From Paenibacillus sp. 32352 (GTDB taxonomy: Bacteria > Bacillota > Bacilli > Paenibacillales > NBRC-103111): a DNA stretch of 64,000 bases. The DNA lies in contig NZ_MZNT01000001.1 of the NCBI RefSeq assembly GCF_002042965.1, forward strand, positions 744,001 to 808,000, given 5' to 3'. Every line of letters starts with the position of its first letter. The stretch's first letter is position 1. Below are positions 49,677-57,765 of the stretch, one piece after another. The position numbers and the translations under genes were made by a program. The notes beneath the pieces were generated by a model, which searched no databases, was not told the DNA's origin, and saw only the letters and a program-made list of their open reading frames with translations.

Positions 49677-50900
49677 ATGGAAACTCATCAGATCATTGAA
49701 GAAACGGCACGTGCTGCTTATGGTCGATTGCTCGCCTATTTGGTTGTAAATTGGCGGGATCTGCAGGCTGTCGAGGATGCCGTTGGAGATGCTTTTCTCG
49801 CCGCGTTAGAAACTTGGCCCAAGATCGGCATACCCGATAAGCCTGAGGCATGGCTGGTTACGGCCGCCCGCAGGAGGCTTATTGACCGTGCCCGTCGTAC
49901 ACGTATCTCCGAAAGTGCTCTGCCGACACTCCTTGCCATGTCCGAGGATACGCAGTGCCTAACTTCTTCAAACGCTGCTTTTCCGGACGAACGCCTAAGG
50001 ATGATGTTTCTTTGTACTCACCCGGCAATTGATCCAGTGATGCGCACACCCCTTATGCTGCAGACAGTGCTGGGAATCGATGCAGCTAGAATAGCGTCTG
50101 CATTTATCATCAAGCCCTCAACTATGAGCCAGCGTCTTACACGGGCAAAAGCAAAAATCCGTGCCGAACGCCTCGTATTTGAAATGCCTGGTGCGGAAGA
50201 GATCCCGAATCGTCTCGATTCCGTTCTGGAAGCCATTTATGCTGCTTATGGGAGCGGGTGGGACGAGGCAGCTATTGCCGATTCACCTCGCAGGAGCTTG
50301 GCGGAGGAGGCGATTTACCTGGGAAAGCTTCTTCTCCAATTTGCCCCCCGCGAACCGGAGGTTTATGGTCTGCTGGCGCTAATGCTGCACTGTGAGGCAC
50401 GCCGCGAGGCACGATATGATGACGAGGGGAACTATGTTCCCCTCTCTGAGCAAAAATGTACGCGATGGGAGCAAGACTTGATCATGGAGGCGGAGCGTTA
50501 TCTGCATACCGCTTCGCAAGCTGGTGGAATCGGCCGCTTTCAGCTCATGGCCGCGATTCAATCGGTACATGCTCAGCGTTTATGGACTGGGCGTACCGAG
50601 TGGGAGGCGATCGCGCAGTTATACGAGGGCCTCATACGTATGCACCCAACATTGGGCGCATTAGTCGGTCGAGCTGCTGCGGTCGCAGAGGCTTACGGAC
50701 CAGAGCGGGGCATTACCTTGGTGGAAGCTATTCCATCTGAAAAAGTGGTGAATTATCAGCCGTATTGGGCGCTTGCCGGTCATCTATACAAACAGATGAA
50801 TCGAAAAGAAGCTGCCCGTTCTGCATATAGCCATGCTATCGGATTAAGTACAGATGCTTCTGTTCGACGATTTCTCAGCCGCCAAGCCTCCGCGATATAA
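49677..50900 (+). CDS. ECF sigma factor with C-terminal TPR-like extension (ECF42 type)
   Basis: A 407-residue alternative sigma factor. Region sigma2 is at about residues 12-80 (QAVEDAVGDAFLAALETWP, PEAWLVTAARRRLIDRARR) and sigma4 at about 105-165 (MLQTVLGIDAARIASAFIIKPSTMSQRLTRAKAKIR). A long C-terminal helical extension (about 180-407) with TPR-like pairs replaces the usual anti-sigma control; in ECF42 proteins, as I recall, this extension is needed for activity. No good ribosome-binding site precedes the ATG, so translation is probably coupled to the DGPF gene seven bases upstream. Targets usually include the DGPF gene itself. Confidence 0.92.
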   Translation: METHQIIEETARAAYGRLLAYLVVNWRDLQAVEDAVGDAFLAALETWPKIGIPDKPEAWLVTAARRRLIDRARRTRISESALPTLLAMSEDTQCLTSSNAAFPDERLRMMFLCTHPAIDPVMRTPLMLQTVLGIDAARIASAFIIKPSTMSQRLTRAKAKIRAERLVFEMPGAEEIPNRLDSVLEAIYAAYGSGWDEAAIADSPRRSLAEEAIYLGKLLLQFAPREPEVYGLLALMLHCEARREARYDDEGNYVPLSEQKCTRWEQDLIMEAERYLHTASQAGGIGRFQLMAAIQSVHAQRLWTGRTEWEAIAQLYEGLIRMHPTLGALVGRAAAVAEAYGPERGITLVEAIPSEKVVNYQPYWALAGHLYKQMNRKEAARSAYSHAIGLSTDASVRRFLSRQASAI

Positions 50901-50937
50901 ACGTGGCATTGATAAAAAAGATCTCCGTATCTCTGTG

Positions 50938-50965
50938 AGGCACCCCATGTGGGTGCCTTAATCTT
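50938..50965 (+). terminator. Weak terminator-like hairpin after the sigma factor gene
   Basis: AGGCACCC (50938-50945) pairs perfectly with GGGTGCCT (50951-50958); the loop is CATGT plus the extra C. The tail TAATCTT is T-poor, so termination may be inefficient. Confidence 0.6.
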
Positions 50966-51361
50966 CGTTACAGGTAGCAACATTTCAGCAGCAGCCCGTC
51001 CCGTTATAAAGGTGCGATAAAAAAAGAAAATGAGATTTTTAAAGCGCCGATCGATTTAGTTTCCAATATCAATCGGCCGGGCTGAGATAAGAAAATGGTT
51101 GTTAATGCAGGTGTTAATTTGGAGGCAGCAAGCTTTCGCGTCTTCGTCTGCATCGGGACGGCGACGAGGTGACGGGGAGCGCCTGAAGATTATATCCATT
51201 TTTATATCTGAGCGATAGAGTGATTTCGAAAGAACTCAGTACCTTCTTACCGGCTTCTTTACAGTCAGAGATATCACGTGTTATCATTCGTGCCATAGGG
51301 ATTTTGCCCATAGGCATTTCCCCCTTATTCTGGTTATCTCCAAGTCCCGAAGGAGGACAAC
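50966..51361. other. Intergenic region before the AraC-type sensor
   Basis: About 400 bases with no convincing gene on either strand. It contains possible stems (TCTTCGTC near 51140 with GACGA near 51165; CCATAGGG/CCCATAGG near 51295-51315). I see no known regulatory element and no clear promoter. Confidence 0.3.
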
Positions 51362-53596
51362 ATGAAGAAGTCCTGGTTTTATCGTTTACTGTTCTCATAT
51401 TTCCCCATATTCTTTAGCCTCACCTCGATACTCATTCTGGTTACCTTCCTGCTGCTGAGCCAAATGTCCCAACGGGAAACAGCGAACAGTAATCAGCAGC
51501 TCGTGCGGCATCTCATGCAATTAATCGACTATTCGCTGAAGGAAATGGATAGCGCTCTCATCAAAGAGCTGGAATCCGATGAGAAGCTCAGCGGGTTCTT
51601 CCAGGGCCAGGGCGCCATTTCTTATTTTGACAATTACGAAATATCGAAGCGGATTCATCAGATGGAAGGAATCGATAATCTGATTGATTCTATCTATTTG
51701 TACCGTTTCACGGATCACATGGTGCTCAGCCCCAATACATTCATCCCTCTGGAACAGTTCGGAGACCGGGAGTTTGCATCCAGCAGGGAGGAGCGGGGAT
51801 TGCTCTATGAGCTGTCTGGCCCTCGCACCTATATGGAGTTTCAGGGCCAGGAACGGTTTCCGGTCTCCGTCGTATCCATGGTACGCAAGTACCCGCTGCT
51901 TCAAGGAGGCCAGGGCTTGGTCGTTGTCAACATCAGCCTGGCCAAGATAGGCAAGCGGCTTGCGGAGCTGACAGGCTCCGGCAGCTTCATCGAAATACGC
52001 GATGCGAACGGCAATGTCATAGCAGGTCCGGCGGACGGCGACGGACAGCTGCCCGGCACAACGCTGTCCAGGCTCAGCTCCGACTACACCGGCTGGTCTT
52101 ATACCGGCGGTGTACATGACGACAATATGATGCGATATGTATCGATATTTTCGTACGTATGGATTGCGGCGGGTCTGGTCGTGGTGATCGTAGGTACCGT
52201 TTGGATGACGTATGTCACCCGGCGGAACTATAGGCCGCTGGAATCGATTATAGATCGCATTCAACACTACTCCGCAAACCGCAGCTCCAAGTTATCGCGC
52301 AGCGGACAAGACGAGTTCAAATTTATCGAGCAAGCGTTGGACAGCTTAATCGATCAGTCCAATACGTATCAGAAAATGCATGAAGAGGACTCCGTCTACC
52401 GGAGCCGGCATTTTTTCATGGAGCTGCTGGAGGGGAGCCGGCCCATCGGCCGTGAAGAATGGGACAGGGAAACGGAACGCTTCGGTCTGCAGGGGGAGTT
52501 TCGCACGCTGGTTGTCGTGACGTATGAAATCGACAAATACGCCTCGGTGCAGTCCAATTATTCCCAGCGGGACTTGTTTTTGCTGAAATTCGTGCTGAAC
52601 AGCGTCATCAAGGAGCTGGCGGAGACGCATCGGGTGACGGTATGGACGGAATGGACCGCTCAGCAGCAGCTGGCCGCCCTGTATGCTTGCATACGCGAGG
52701 GGGAGGAGGCGGAGGAACGGGTACGGCAGATTGCGGACGAAGTACAAGCCTGGGTGAACGCCAATCTGGAATTTACGGTAACGGCCGGTCTTGGCGCTTC
52801 CGTGGACGACACGCTGCACGTAACGGAATCCTATGCGCAGTCGCTGCAGGCGCTAGGCTTCAAGGCGAGCCTTGGTTTGAGCCGCGTTATTTCTTACCGC
52901 GATGCGGATTTCAATGAGGGCGAGACCTACCGCTACCTCCAGCTGATCCGCAACTTCGCCCGAGCCTTCCGGACGGGAGATGACGAATGGAGGGACATGG
53001 TTCAGTCTGTATTTCGTGAGCTTCGGACTCAGCGGCTGCCTAGAGATGAGCTTGTGCAGGTGCTGAATGCCTTCATCGATCATTTGTATCGGGAAATGGT
53101 CGAGCTTCCGGAGGGCGCTCAGGAGATATGGAGGAACGAGACGGTCGGGAAGCTTGGCGAATTGCGCGATACATTCGACTGGAGCGGGGAAATGGAGGGG
53201 CGGTTCACTGCCATCCTCGAAGACCTTAGCGGCAAGCTGCGGGAGCAGCAGGAGAACCGCAGTCATTACAAGCTGATCTTGGAAGTCAAAAGCTACATTG
53301 ACCGTGAATATGCCGATCCCAACCTCTCCCTGAATCAGCTCTGCGATAAATTCGGTCTCAACGGCAAATACATAAGCCGGCTGTTCAAGGAAACTTTTGG
53401 CGAGAAGCTGGTCGATTATCTGGTGGGCGTCCGGATCGCTCAAAGCCGTCGTCTCCTCGAGGAAACTTCCTTGTCGCTCAAGCAAATCGCGGCGGAGGTC
53501 GGCTACCTCCATGATATTTCGTATATCCGCGCCTTTAAAAAGGTAATGGGGACCACGCCGGGCGATTACCGCAAAAACTATGATAAAAACGTCTAA
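51362..53596 (+). CDS. Membrane-bound AraC-type sensor-regulator
   Basis: A 744-residue one-component sensor common in Paenibacillus. TM1 (about residues 10-32) and TM2 (about 265-290, VWIAAGLVVVIVGTVWMTYV) enclose an extracytoplasmic Cache-like domain; a HAMP-like linker (RRNYRPLESIIDRI) and a long cytoplasmic middle region follow. The C-terminal 100 residues carry two AraC helix-turn-helix motifs (LNQLCDKFGLNGKYISRLFK; LKQIAAEVGYLHDISYIRAF), ending GTTPGDYRK. GAAGGAGG lies just before the ATG. It lies directly upstream of an LplABC-type transporter operon and a giant secreted protein, and probably activates both on sensing an external glycan. Confidence 0.93.
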   Translation: MKKSWFYRLLFSYFPIFFSLTSILILVTFLLLSQMSQRETANSNQQLVRHLMQLIDYSLKEMDSALIKELESDEKLSGFFQGQGAISYFDNYEISKRIHQMEGIDNLIDSIYLYRFTDHMVLSPNTFIPLEQFGDREFASSREERGLLYELSGPRTYMEFQGQERFPVSVVSMVRKYPLLQGGQGLVVVNISLAKIGKRLAELTGSGSFIEIRDANGNVIAGPADGDGQLPGTTLSRLSSDYTGWSYTGGVHDDNMMRYVSIFSYVWIAAGLVVVIVGTVWMTYVTRRNYRPLESIIDRIQHYSANRSSKLSRSGQDEFKFIEQALDSLIDQSNTYQKMHEEDSVYRSRHFFMELLEGSRPIGREEWDRETERFGLQGEFRTLVVVTYEIDKYASVQSNYSQRDLFLLKFVLNSVIKELAETHRVTVWTEWTAQQQLAALYACIREGEEAEERVRQIADEVQAWVNANLEFTVTAGLGASVDDTLHVTESYAQSLQALGFKASLGLSRVISYRDADFNEGETYRYLQLIRNFARAFRTGDDEWRDMVQSVFRELRTQRLPRDELVQVLNAFIDHLYREMVELPEGAQEIWRNETVGKLGELRDTFDWSGEMEGRFTAILEDLSGKLREQQENRSHYKLILEVKSYIDREYADPNLSLNQLCDKFGLNGKYISRLFKETFGEKLVDYLVGVRIAQSRRLLEETSLSLKQIAAEVGYLHDISYIRAFKKVMGTTPGDYRKNYDKNV

Positions 53597-53660
53597 CGAT
53601 GCCTTCTCATAGAGGTGCGACCGCGATTAGCGGAAGTTTTTATCGCCAAATAGAATGTTG
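53585..53660 (+). repeat. Copy A of a 76-base structured intergenic repeat
   Basis: Starts AAAAACGTCTA inside the last codons of the AraC-type gene and ends near GAATGTTG. It is about 78 percent identical by eye to 56611-56685, including an identical AGTTTTTATCGCCA block. AAAAAC at the left end can pair with GTTTTT, closing a stem of about 57 bases. Not a terminator; a true one lies 24 bases downstream. Confidence 0.65.
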
Positions 53661-53683
53661 CTTCCGAGACTCAGAATCTTATC

Positions 53684-53709
53684 AAAGCCCGTCACGACGG
53701 GCTTTTTGC
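53684..53709 (+). terminator. Rho-independent terminator of the AraC-type sensor gene
   Basis: AAAGCCCGT (53684-53692) pairs with ACGGGCTTT (53697-53705) around a CACG loop, followed by TTGCT. It makes the transporter operon a separate transcription unit. Confidence 0.85.
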
Positions 53710-53868
53710 TATTCGGTTCATCGTTGTAATTTGGTTCATTCCGCGTTTTTGGATAATCGGTTAGCCCTAAGAATCATATCCATTGCTGAAAAATGCAGCC
53801 ATGAGGTATTCTGCAATCAGGGCAACGAGCCGCATGGAAATCACGTCAACCGAGGGGAGCATGATTCA

Positions 53869-55518
53869 ATGATCAAGAGACAAAGACAGTTCATTAGAGC
53901 GGGCATGACCGCCATGGCACTGGCAGGTGTTGTAGTCGCAGGATGCAGCGCAGAACAGACGCCTTCCTCCAAGGAGGGAGAGAAGGACACCTCCCCCGAT
54001 AAACGGGGAAGCATTACCGTCTCGATGTATGAACGCAACAATATTCCGCCGGAGGAGGGCAACTGGGACAAAAACCGCTGGACGGAATGGGTGAATAAAA
54101 ACGGTCCCGTCGATGTGAAATATATAACTGTGCCGCGCTGGGAGTCGCTTCAGAAGTTTAATGCGCTGTTCGCGACCGGCGGCGCGCCCGACCTGATCCT
54201 GGAGTACGATACGGGCTACCGGAATCAATGGTACTCGCAGAGACTGCTCATGCCGCTGGATGAGGTGATCGACAAGTACAGCACCACGTACAAGGACCTG
54301 ATGAAGCAATTCCCGCAGCTGAAGAAGCTCGGTACCAAGGATGACGGTAAGCTCTATGAAATCGGCAAGGTCACCCCGCTGATGGCGGGGCATCGGATCT
54401 ACATCCGCGAGGACTGGCTGCAGAAGCTGAATCTCAAGATGCCGCAAACGTCGGAGGAGTTTCTGCAGGTGGCGAAAGCGTTCGCCGCCCAGGATCCGGA
54501 CGGCAACGGCAAGGCCGATACGTTCGGCTTGAATCTTAGCGGCAACGGCATGTCGATCATTCAGCATATGTTCGGTTTTGGCGAGGTGCAGTGGCGCTTT
54601 GAGGGCGATACCTTTGTTCATGAATGGGACCGGCTGAAGGCCGCGACCGCCTTCCAAAAGCAGCTGTTCGACGCGGGGATCGTGGATAAGGACTTTCTCA
54701 CGGACAAAAACGGTGAGAAGGCCAAGCAGGATTTCTTATCTGGCAAGCTAGGCATGTACTTATATCAGGAGATCGCGGACAAGGATTACGATGCGCTGAA
54801 GAAAAACGACCCCGGCGCGAAATTGGCAATCCTCCCTTTACCCAAATCCCAGTTTGGCCAGTTCAGCCCGGTCATCGGCAGCCCGATTCAAATGGTCGGT
54901 GCAATCAATGCGGGAGCAAAGGATCCCAAGGCGGTCATGCAATATATTGATTTCATGATCAAACCGGAGACGGCACGCACGCTGGAGAGCGGTGAGGAAG
55001 GCATTCATTGGAGCAAGGACGAGGCGGGATGCCCAAAACCGCTGGACGCGGAGAAGAACAAGAAGGAAATCTCCTACACCTCCGATCTGCGGATGATGTC
55101 CTCCGTGCTTCTGCTGGGCAAGTGCTCGTTCGTGGAACAGCGTCCGCAGGATACGGAGACGCAGAAGACGCTGCGCGAGCTCGCGATTAAGGCGAATCAG
55201 GCTTATGTGAGCAAGGAGCGCCAGATTCCGACGCTCAAGCCGGAATATCTCCCTGTCCTGCCGCAGGATCTGGCATTGATCGTGAAAAACACGGAGCAGC
55301 AGATGAAGGACATGTGGATGAAGGCGGTCGTGAGCGGCGGCAACTATACCCCGGACCAGGCCGAGAAGGATGCCAAGAGCGTCTGGGAGAAGTCGGGCGG
55401 TCTGCGAGTCGACGAATTCTACGCCAAGTGGTACGAAACGAACAAGGCTAACGCCTTCCTGCTGAAGGACCTGTATCAGTTTGGTGAGGATGCCGCGAAA
55501 CTGTACGCCAATAAATAA
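53869..55518 (+). CDS. ABC transporter substrate-binding lipoprotein, LplA/LipO type
   Basis: A 549-residue binding lipoprotein, longer than ordinary sugar-binding proteins, as is usual for the LplA group that handles oligosaccharides. The signal peptide ends in lipobox VVVAGCSAE. Motifs include SMYERNNIPPEEGNW, APDLILEYDTGYRNQWY and a Ca-binding-like loop DPDGNGKADTFGLN. The ATG at 53869 is about 10 bases after GGGGAG; the frame extends 90 codons upstream through the terminator and repeat without homology. It is the first gene of the operon with two permeases and the giant secreted protein. Confidence 0.92.
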   Translation: MIKRQRQFIRAGMTAMALAGVVVAGCSAEQTPSSKEGEKDTSPDKRGSITVSMYERNNIPPEEGNWDKNRWTEWVNKNGPVDVKYITVPRWESLQKFNALFATGGAPDLILEYDTGYRNQWYSQRLLMPLDEVIDKYSTTYKDLMKQFPQLKKLGTKDDGKLYEIGKVTPLMAGHRIYIREDWLQKLNLKMPQTSEEFLQVAKAFAAQDPDGNGKADTFGLNLSGNGMSIIQHMFGFGEVQWRFEGDTFVHEWDRLKAATAFQKQLFDAGIVDKDFLTDKNGEKAKQDFLSGKLGMYLYQEIADKDYDALKKNDPGAKLAILPLPKSQFGQFSPVIGSPIQMVGAINAGAKDPKAVMQYIDFMIKPETARTLESGEEGIHWSKDEAGCPKPLDAEKNKKEISYTSDLRMMSSVLLLGKCSFVEQRPQDTETQKTLRELAIKANQAYVSKERQIPTLKPEYLPVLPQDLALIVKNTEQQMKDMWMKAVVSGGNYTPDQAEKDAKSVWEKSGGLRVDEFYAKWYETNKANAFLLKDLYQFGEDAAKLYANK

Positions 55519-55532
55519 TAGGGAGGGGGAAC

Positions 55533-55559
55533 GGGTCCGGTCGGCTGCCGAACGGGCCC
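55533..55559 (+). promoter_or_regulatory. GC-rich intra-operon hairpin after the binding-protein gene
   Basis: GGGTCCG (55533-55539) pairs with CGGGCCC (55553-55559, one G-U), then a G/A mismatch, then TCGG/CCGA around a CTG loop. No T-run follows. Its position matches the hairpin at 31344-31386 in the other sugar operon and suggests differential expression of binding protein over permeases. Confidence 0.6.
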
Positions 55560-55622
55560 GGTTTCATCCTCGGCCAGAATACAAAGCCATTAAAGGATAG
55601 GAAACCATGAGGAGGAGCTGTA

Positions 55623-56609
55623 ATGAAAACTAAGGAAAGGGCAATAGAAGGTGGCGTGAGCCTCACCGGCCAGCAAGCCAATGCTTCGGCTGTGGGCGGA
55701 GTACTGCGGACACAAGGCCGCAGCAGATTCCGGCGTAATGTGCCGCTGCTGATGATGTTTGCGCCGGTCATCGTATTCTTCATCGTATTCCGCTATGTGC
55801 CTATGTTGGGCAATATTATCGCCTTCAAGCATTACAATCTGATGCAAGGCATCTGGGGAAGCCCTTGGGCGGGACTGGATTATTACCGGATGATGTTTTC
55901 CAACCCGCAGTCCATCGCCATCATTCGTAACACATTCATCCTTAGTCTCCTTAAAATCGTCATTGGCTTCCCATTCCCGATTCTGATTGCGGTCATGCTG
56001 AACGAGGTGCGCAAGGCATGGTTCAAACGCTCTGTGCAGACGCTGCTGTATTTGCCTCACTTCTTCTCCTGGGTAATTGTCGGGGGAATCGCCGTCATGC
56101 TTTTTGGATCCCAGGCAGGCGCCTTGAATGCGGTTATCAGGTACTTCGGCGGCGAACCGGTCAATTTCCTGTATCAGACCGGTTCCTGGCTCGCGATCTT
56201 CTTCGGCTCCGGCATTTGGAAGGAAGCCGGATTTTCGGCCATCATCTATCTGGCGGCCATAGGCTCCATCGACCCTTCGCTGTATGAGGCGGCGAGTATC
56301 GACGGGGCGAGCAAGCTCAAGCAGATCGGGTACGTAACGCTGCCGGGGATTATGCCTGTCATGACCCTGATGCTCATCATTTCTATGGGCAATGTCATGG
56401 AGGTCGGCTTTGATCAGGTATACAATCTGCAGAATGCGGTTGTATCGGATGTGTCCAACGTCATCAGCACTTATATTTATACCGTCGGGATTCAAGGCGG
56501 GCTGTACAGTATGACGACGGCAATGGGACTGTTCGAAGCCGTCATCGGTCTCGTCCTGGTGGTGGGGGCCAATCGTTTGGCCAAGCTGTTCGACCAAGCG
56601 TTGTGGTGA
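55623..56609 (+). CDS. ABC transporter permease, LplB type
   Basis: A 328-residue permease with a long polar N-terminus and six membrane segments. The LplB-type motif VPMLGNIIAFKHYN follows TM1, and the EAA loop is EAASIDGASKLKQIGYVTLP. GAGGAGG lies just upstream of the ATG. A 141-base gap containing copy B of the structured repeat separates it from the second permease, unusual for this pair of genes, which normally abut. Confidence 0.93.
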   Translation: MKTKERAIEGGVSLTGQQANASAVGGVLRTQGRSRFRRNVPLLMMFAPVIVFFIVFRYVPMLGNIIAFKHYNLMQGIWGSPWAGLDYYRMMFSNPQSIAIIRNTFILSLLKIVIGFPFPILIAVMLNEVRKAWFKRSVQTLLYLPHFFSWVIVGGIAVMLFGSQAGALNAVIRYFGGEPVNFLYQTGSWLAIFFGSGIWKEAGFSAIIYLAAIGSIDPSLYEAASIDGASKLKQIGYVTLPGIMPVMTLMLIISMGNVMEVGFDQVYNLQNAVVSDVSNVISTYIYTVGIQGGLYSMTTAMGLFEAVIGLVLVVGANRLAKLFDQALW

Positions 56610-56610
56610 G

Positions 56611-56685
56611 AAAAACGTCTATCGACACCCTTTCATGGATGTTCGACCACGGTTAAGGTAGTTTTTATCGCCAATCAGAATGCTG
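56611..56685 (+). repeat. Copy B of the structured intergenic repeat, between two permease genes
   Basis: Begins two bases after the stop of the LplB-type gene. It shares AAAAACGTCT and AGTTTTTATCGCCA exactly with copy A at 53585-53660, and the AAAAAC/GTTTTT closing stem is kept although internal bases differ. Two copies in one locus, each directly 3' of a stop codon, suggest either a regulatory RNA/DNA site of this operon or a dispersed repeat family. Confidence 0.65.
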
Positions 56686-56750
56686 TTCATACGCTCTTTA
56701 TCGCTGTAAAGAACTTAAACATTCTGATGTGGTAAGAAGGGAGGAAGGTC

Positions 56751-57629
56751 ATGAGACTTTCACGCAGTGAAAAATGGTTTTATGCGATCAATAACACTTT
56801 GCTGTTTATTGCCGGGATGAGCTGTCTGATTCCTCTTCTGAATCTGGCGGCCATCTCTCTCAGCGAATACGAGGCCGTCGCAGCAGGCCGAGTCGGCATT
56901 TGGCCTGTGGGCTTCTCGTTGGAATCCTACAAGATGCTGATCGACGGCACGCCAATTATGCGCACGTTCCGCAACAGTCTGGTCATTACCGGCCTTGGGG
57001 TCCTGTTCAGTATGCTGTTTACCGTTTTGGCGGCCTATCCGTTGTCCAAGAGCTATTTCTACGCCCGGCGGTTTTTTACATTGGGGATCGTTTTCACGAT
57101 GCTGTTCGGTATCCAGGCGATTCCTGCCTTTCTTGTCAACCGGGCGCTTGGAATCGTAGACACGTACTGGGCGCTGTGGCTGCCGGGGCTGGTCAGCGCT
57201 TATAACATGCTCGTGCTCAAGTCCTTCTTTGAACAAATTCCTGAAGAAATGAATGAGGCCGCCCAGATTGACGGCTGCAGCGAGTGGCGGCTGCTCTGGC
57301 AGATTGTGCTGCCGTTGTCGCTGCCGGTTCTTGCGACATTGACGCTGTTCTACGGTGTCGGCTACTGGAATTCCTTCCAGAGCGTGTTGATCAACATCCA
57401 TGATTCATCCAAGTTCAATCTCGCTGTACTGGTGCAGAATATGGTCGCCAACCAGTCGCTGCTGCAGAACCTGAACAATGTGCAGCCACAGGAGGCCGAT
57501 CAGATACTGACGCCGGAGTCGATCCGATCGGCAGGGATTATGGTTATGCTGATCCCGCTGCTTGTGGTATACCCGTTCCTTCAGAAGTACTTTGTGAAAG
57601 GCGTCCTAATAGGAGCTGTAAAGGGATAA
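56751..57629 (+). CDS. ABC transporter permease, LplC/YtcP type
   Basis: A 292-residue partner permease with six membrane segments. The N-terminal pattern LSRSEKWFYAINNTLL, the EAA loop NEAAQIDGCSEWRLLWQIVL and the C-terminus YFVKGVLIGAVKG are characteristic of the LplC/YtcP group. A GGGAGGAAGG site lies upstream of the ATG. It completes the importer; as with the other transporters here, no ATPase gene is local. Confidence 0.93.
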   Translation: MRLSRSEKWFYAINNTLLFIAGMSCLIPLLNLAAISLSEYEAVAAGRVGIWPVGFSLESYKMLIDGTPIMRTFRNSLVITGLGVLFSMLFTVLAAYPLSKSYFYARRFFTLGIVFTMLFGIQAIPAFLVNRALGIVDTYWALWLPGLVSAYNMLVLKSFFEQIPEEMNEAAQIDGCSEWRLLWQIVLPLSLPVLATLTLFYGVGYWNSFQSVLINIHDSSKFNLAVLVQNMVANQSLLQNLNNVQPQEADQILTPESIRSAGIMVMLIPLLVVYPFLQKYFVKGVLIGAVKG

Positions 57630-57765
57630 GAAGCGTCTCATGGCATGGTTCCTGCTGCTCCCCGCCGGTTACGGCAGAAAGGAGGTGATGCGGCTTGGCT
57701 TCCAAGCGAGGCCGCCAATGACTGGGCTGGATCATTAAAAAGTCGATGAAAGGAGAGAGGAAAGA

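Noticed and set aside
55590..56597. 335-codon open frame on the minus strand opposite the LplB-type permease gene
   Set aside because: It is a shadow of the real permease: low-complexity, His/Arg/Gln-rich, no ribosome-binding site, and the plus-strand gene is unmistakable.
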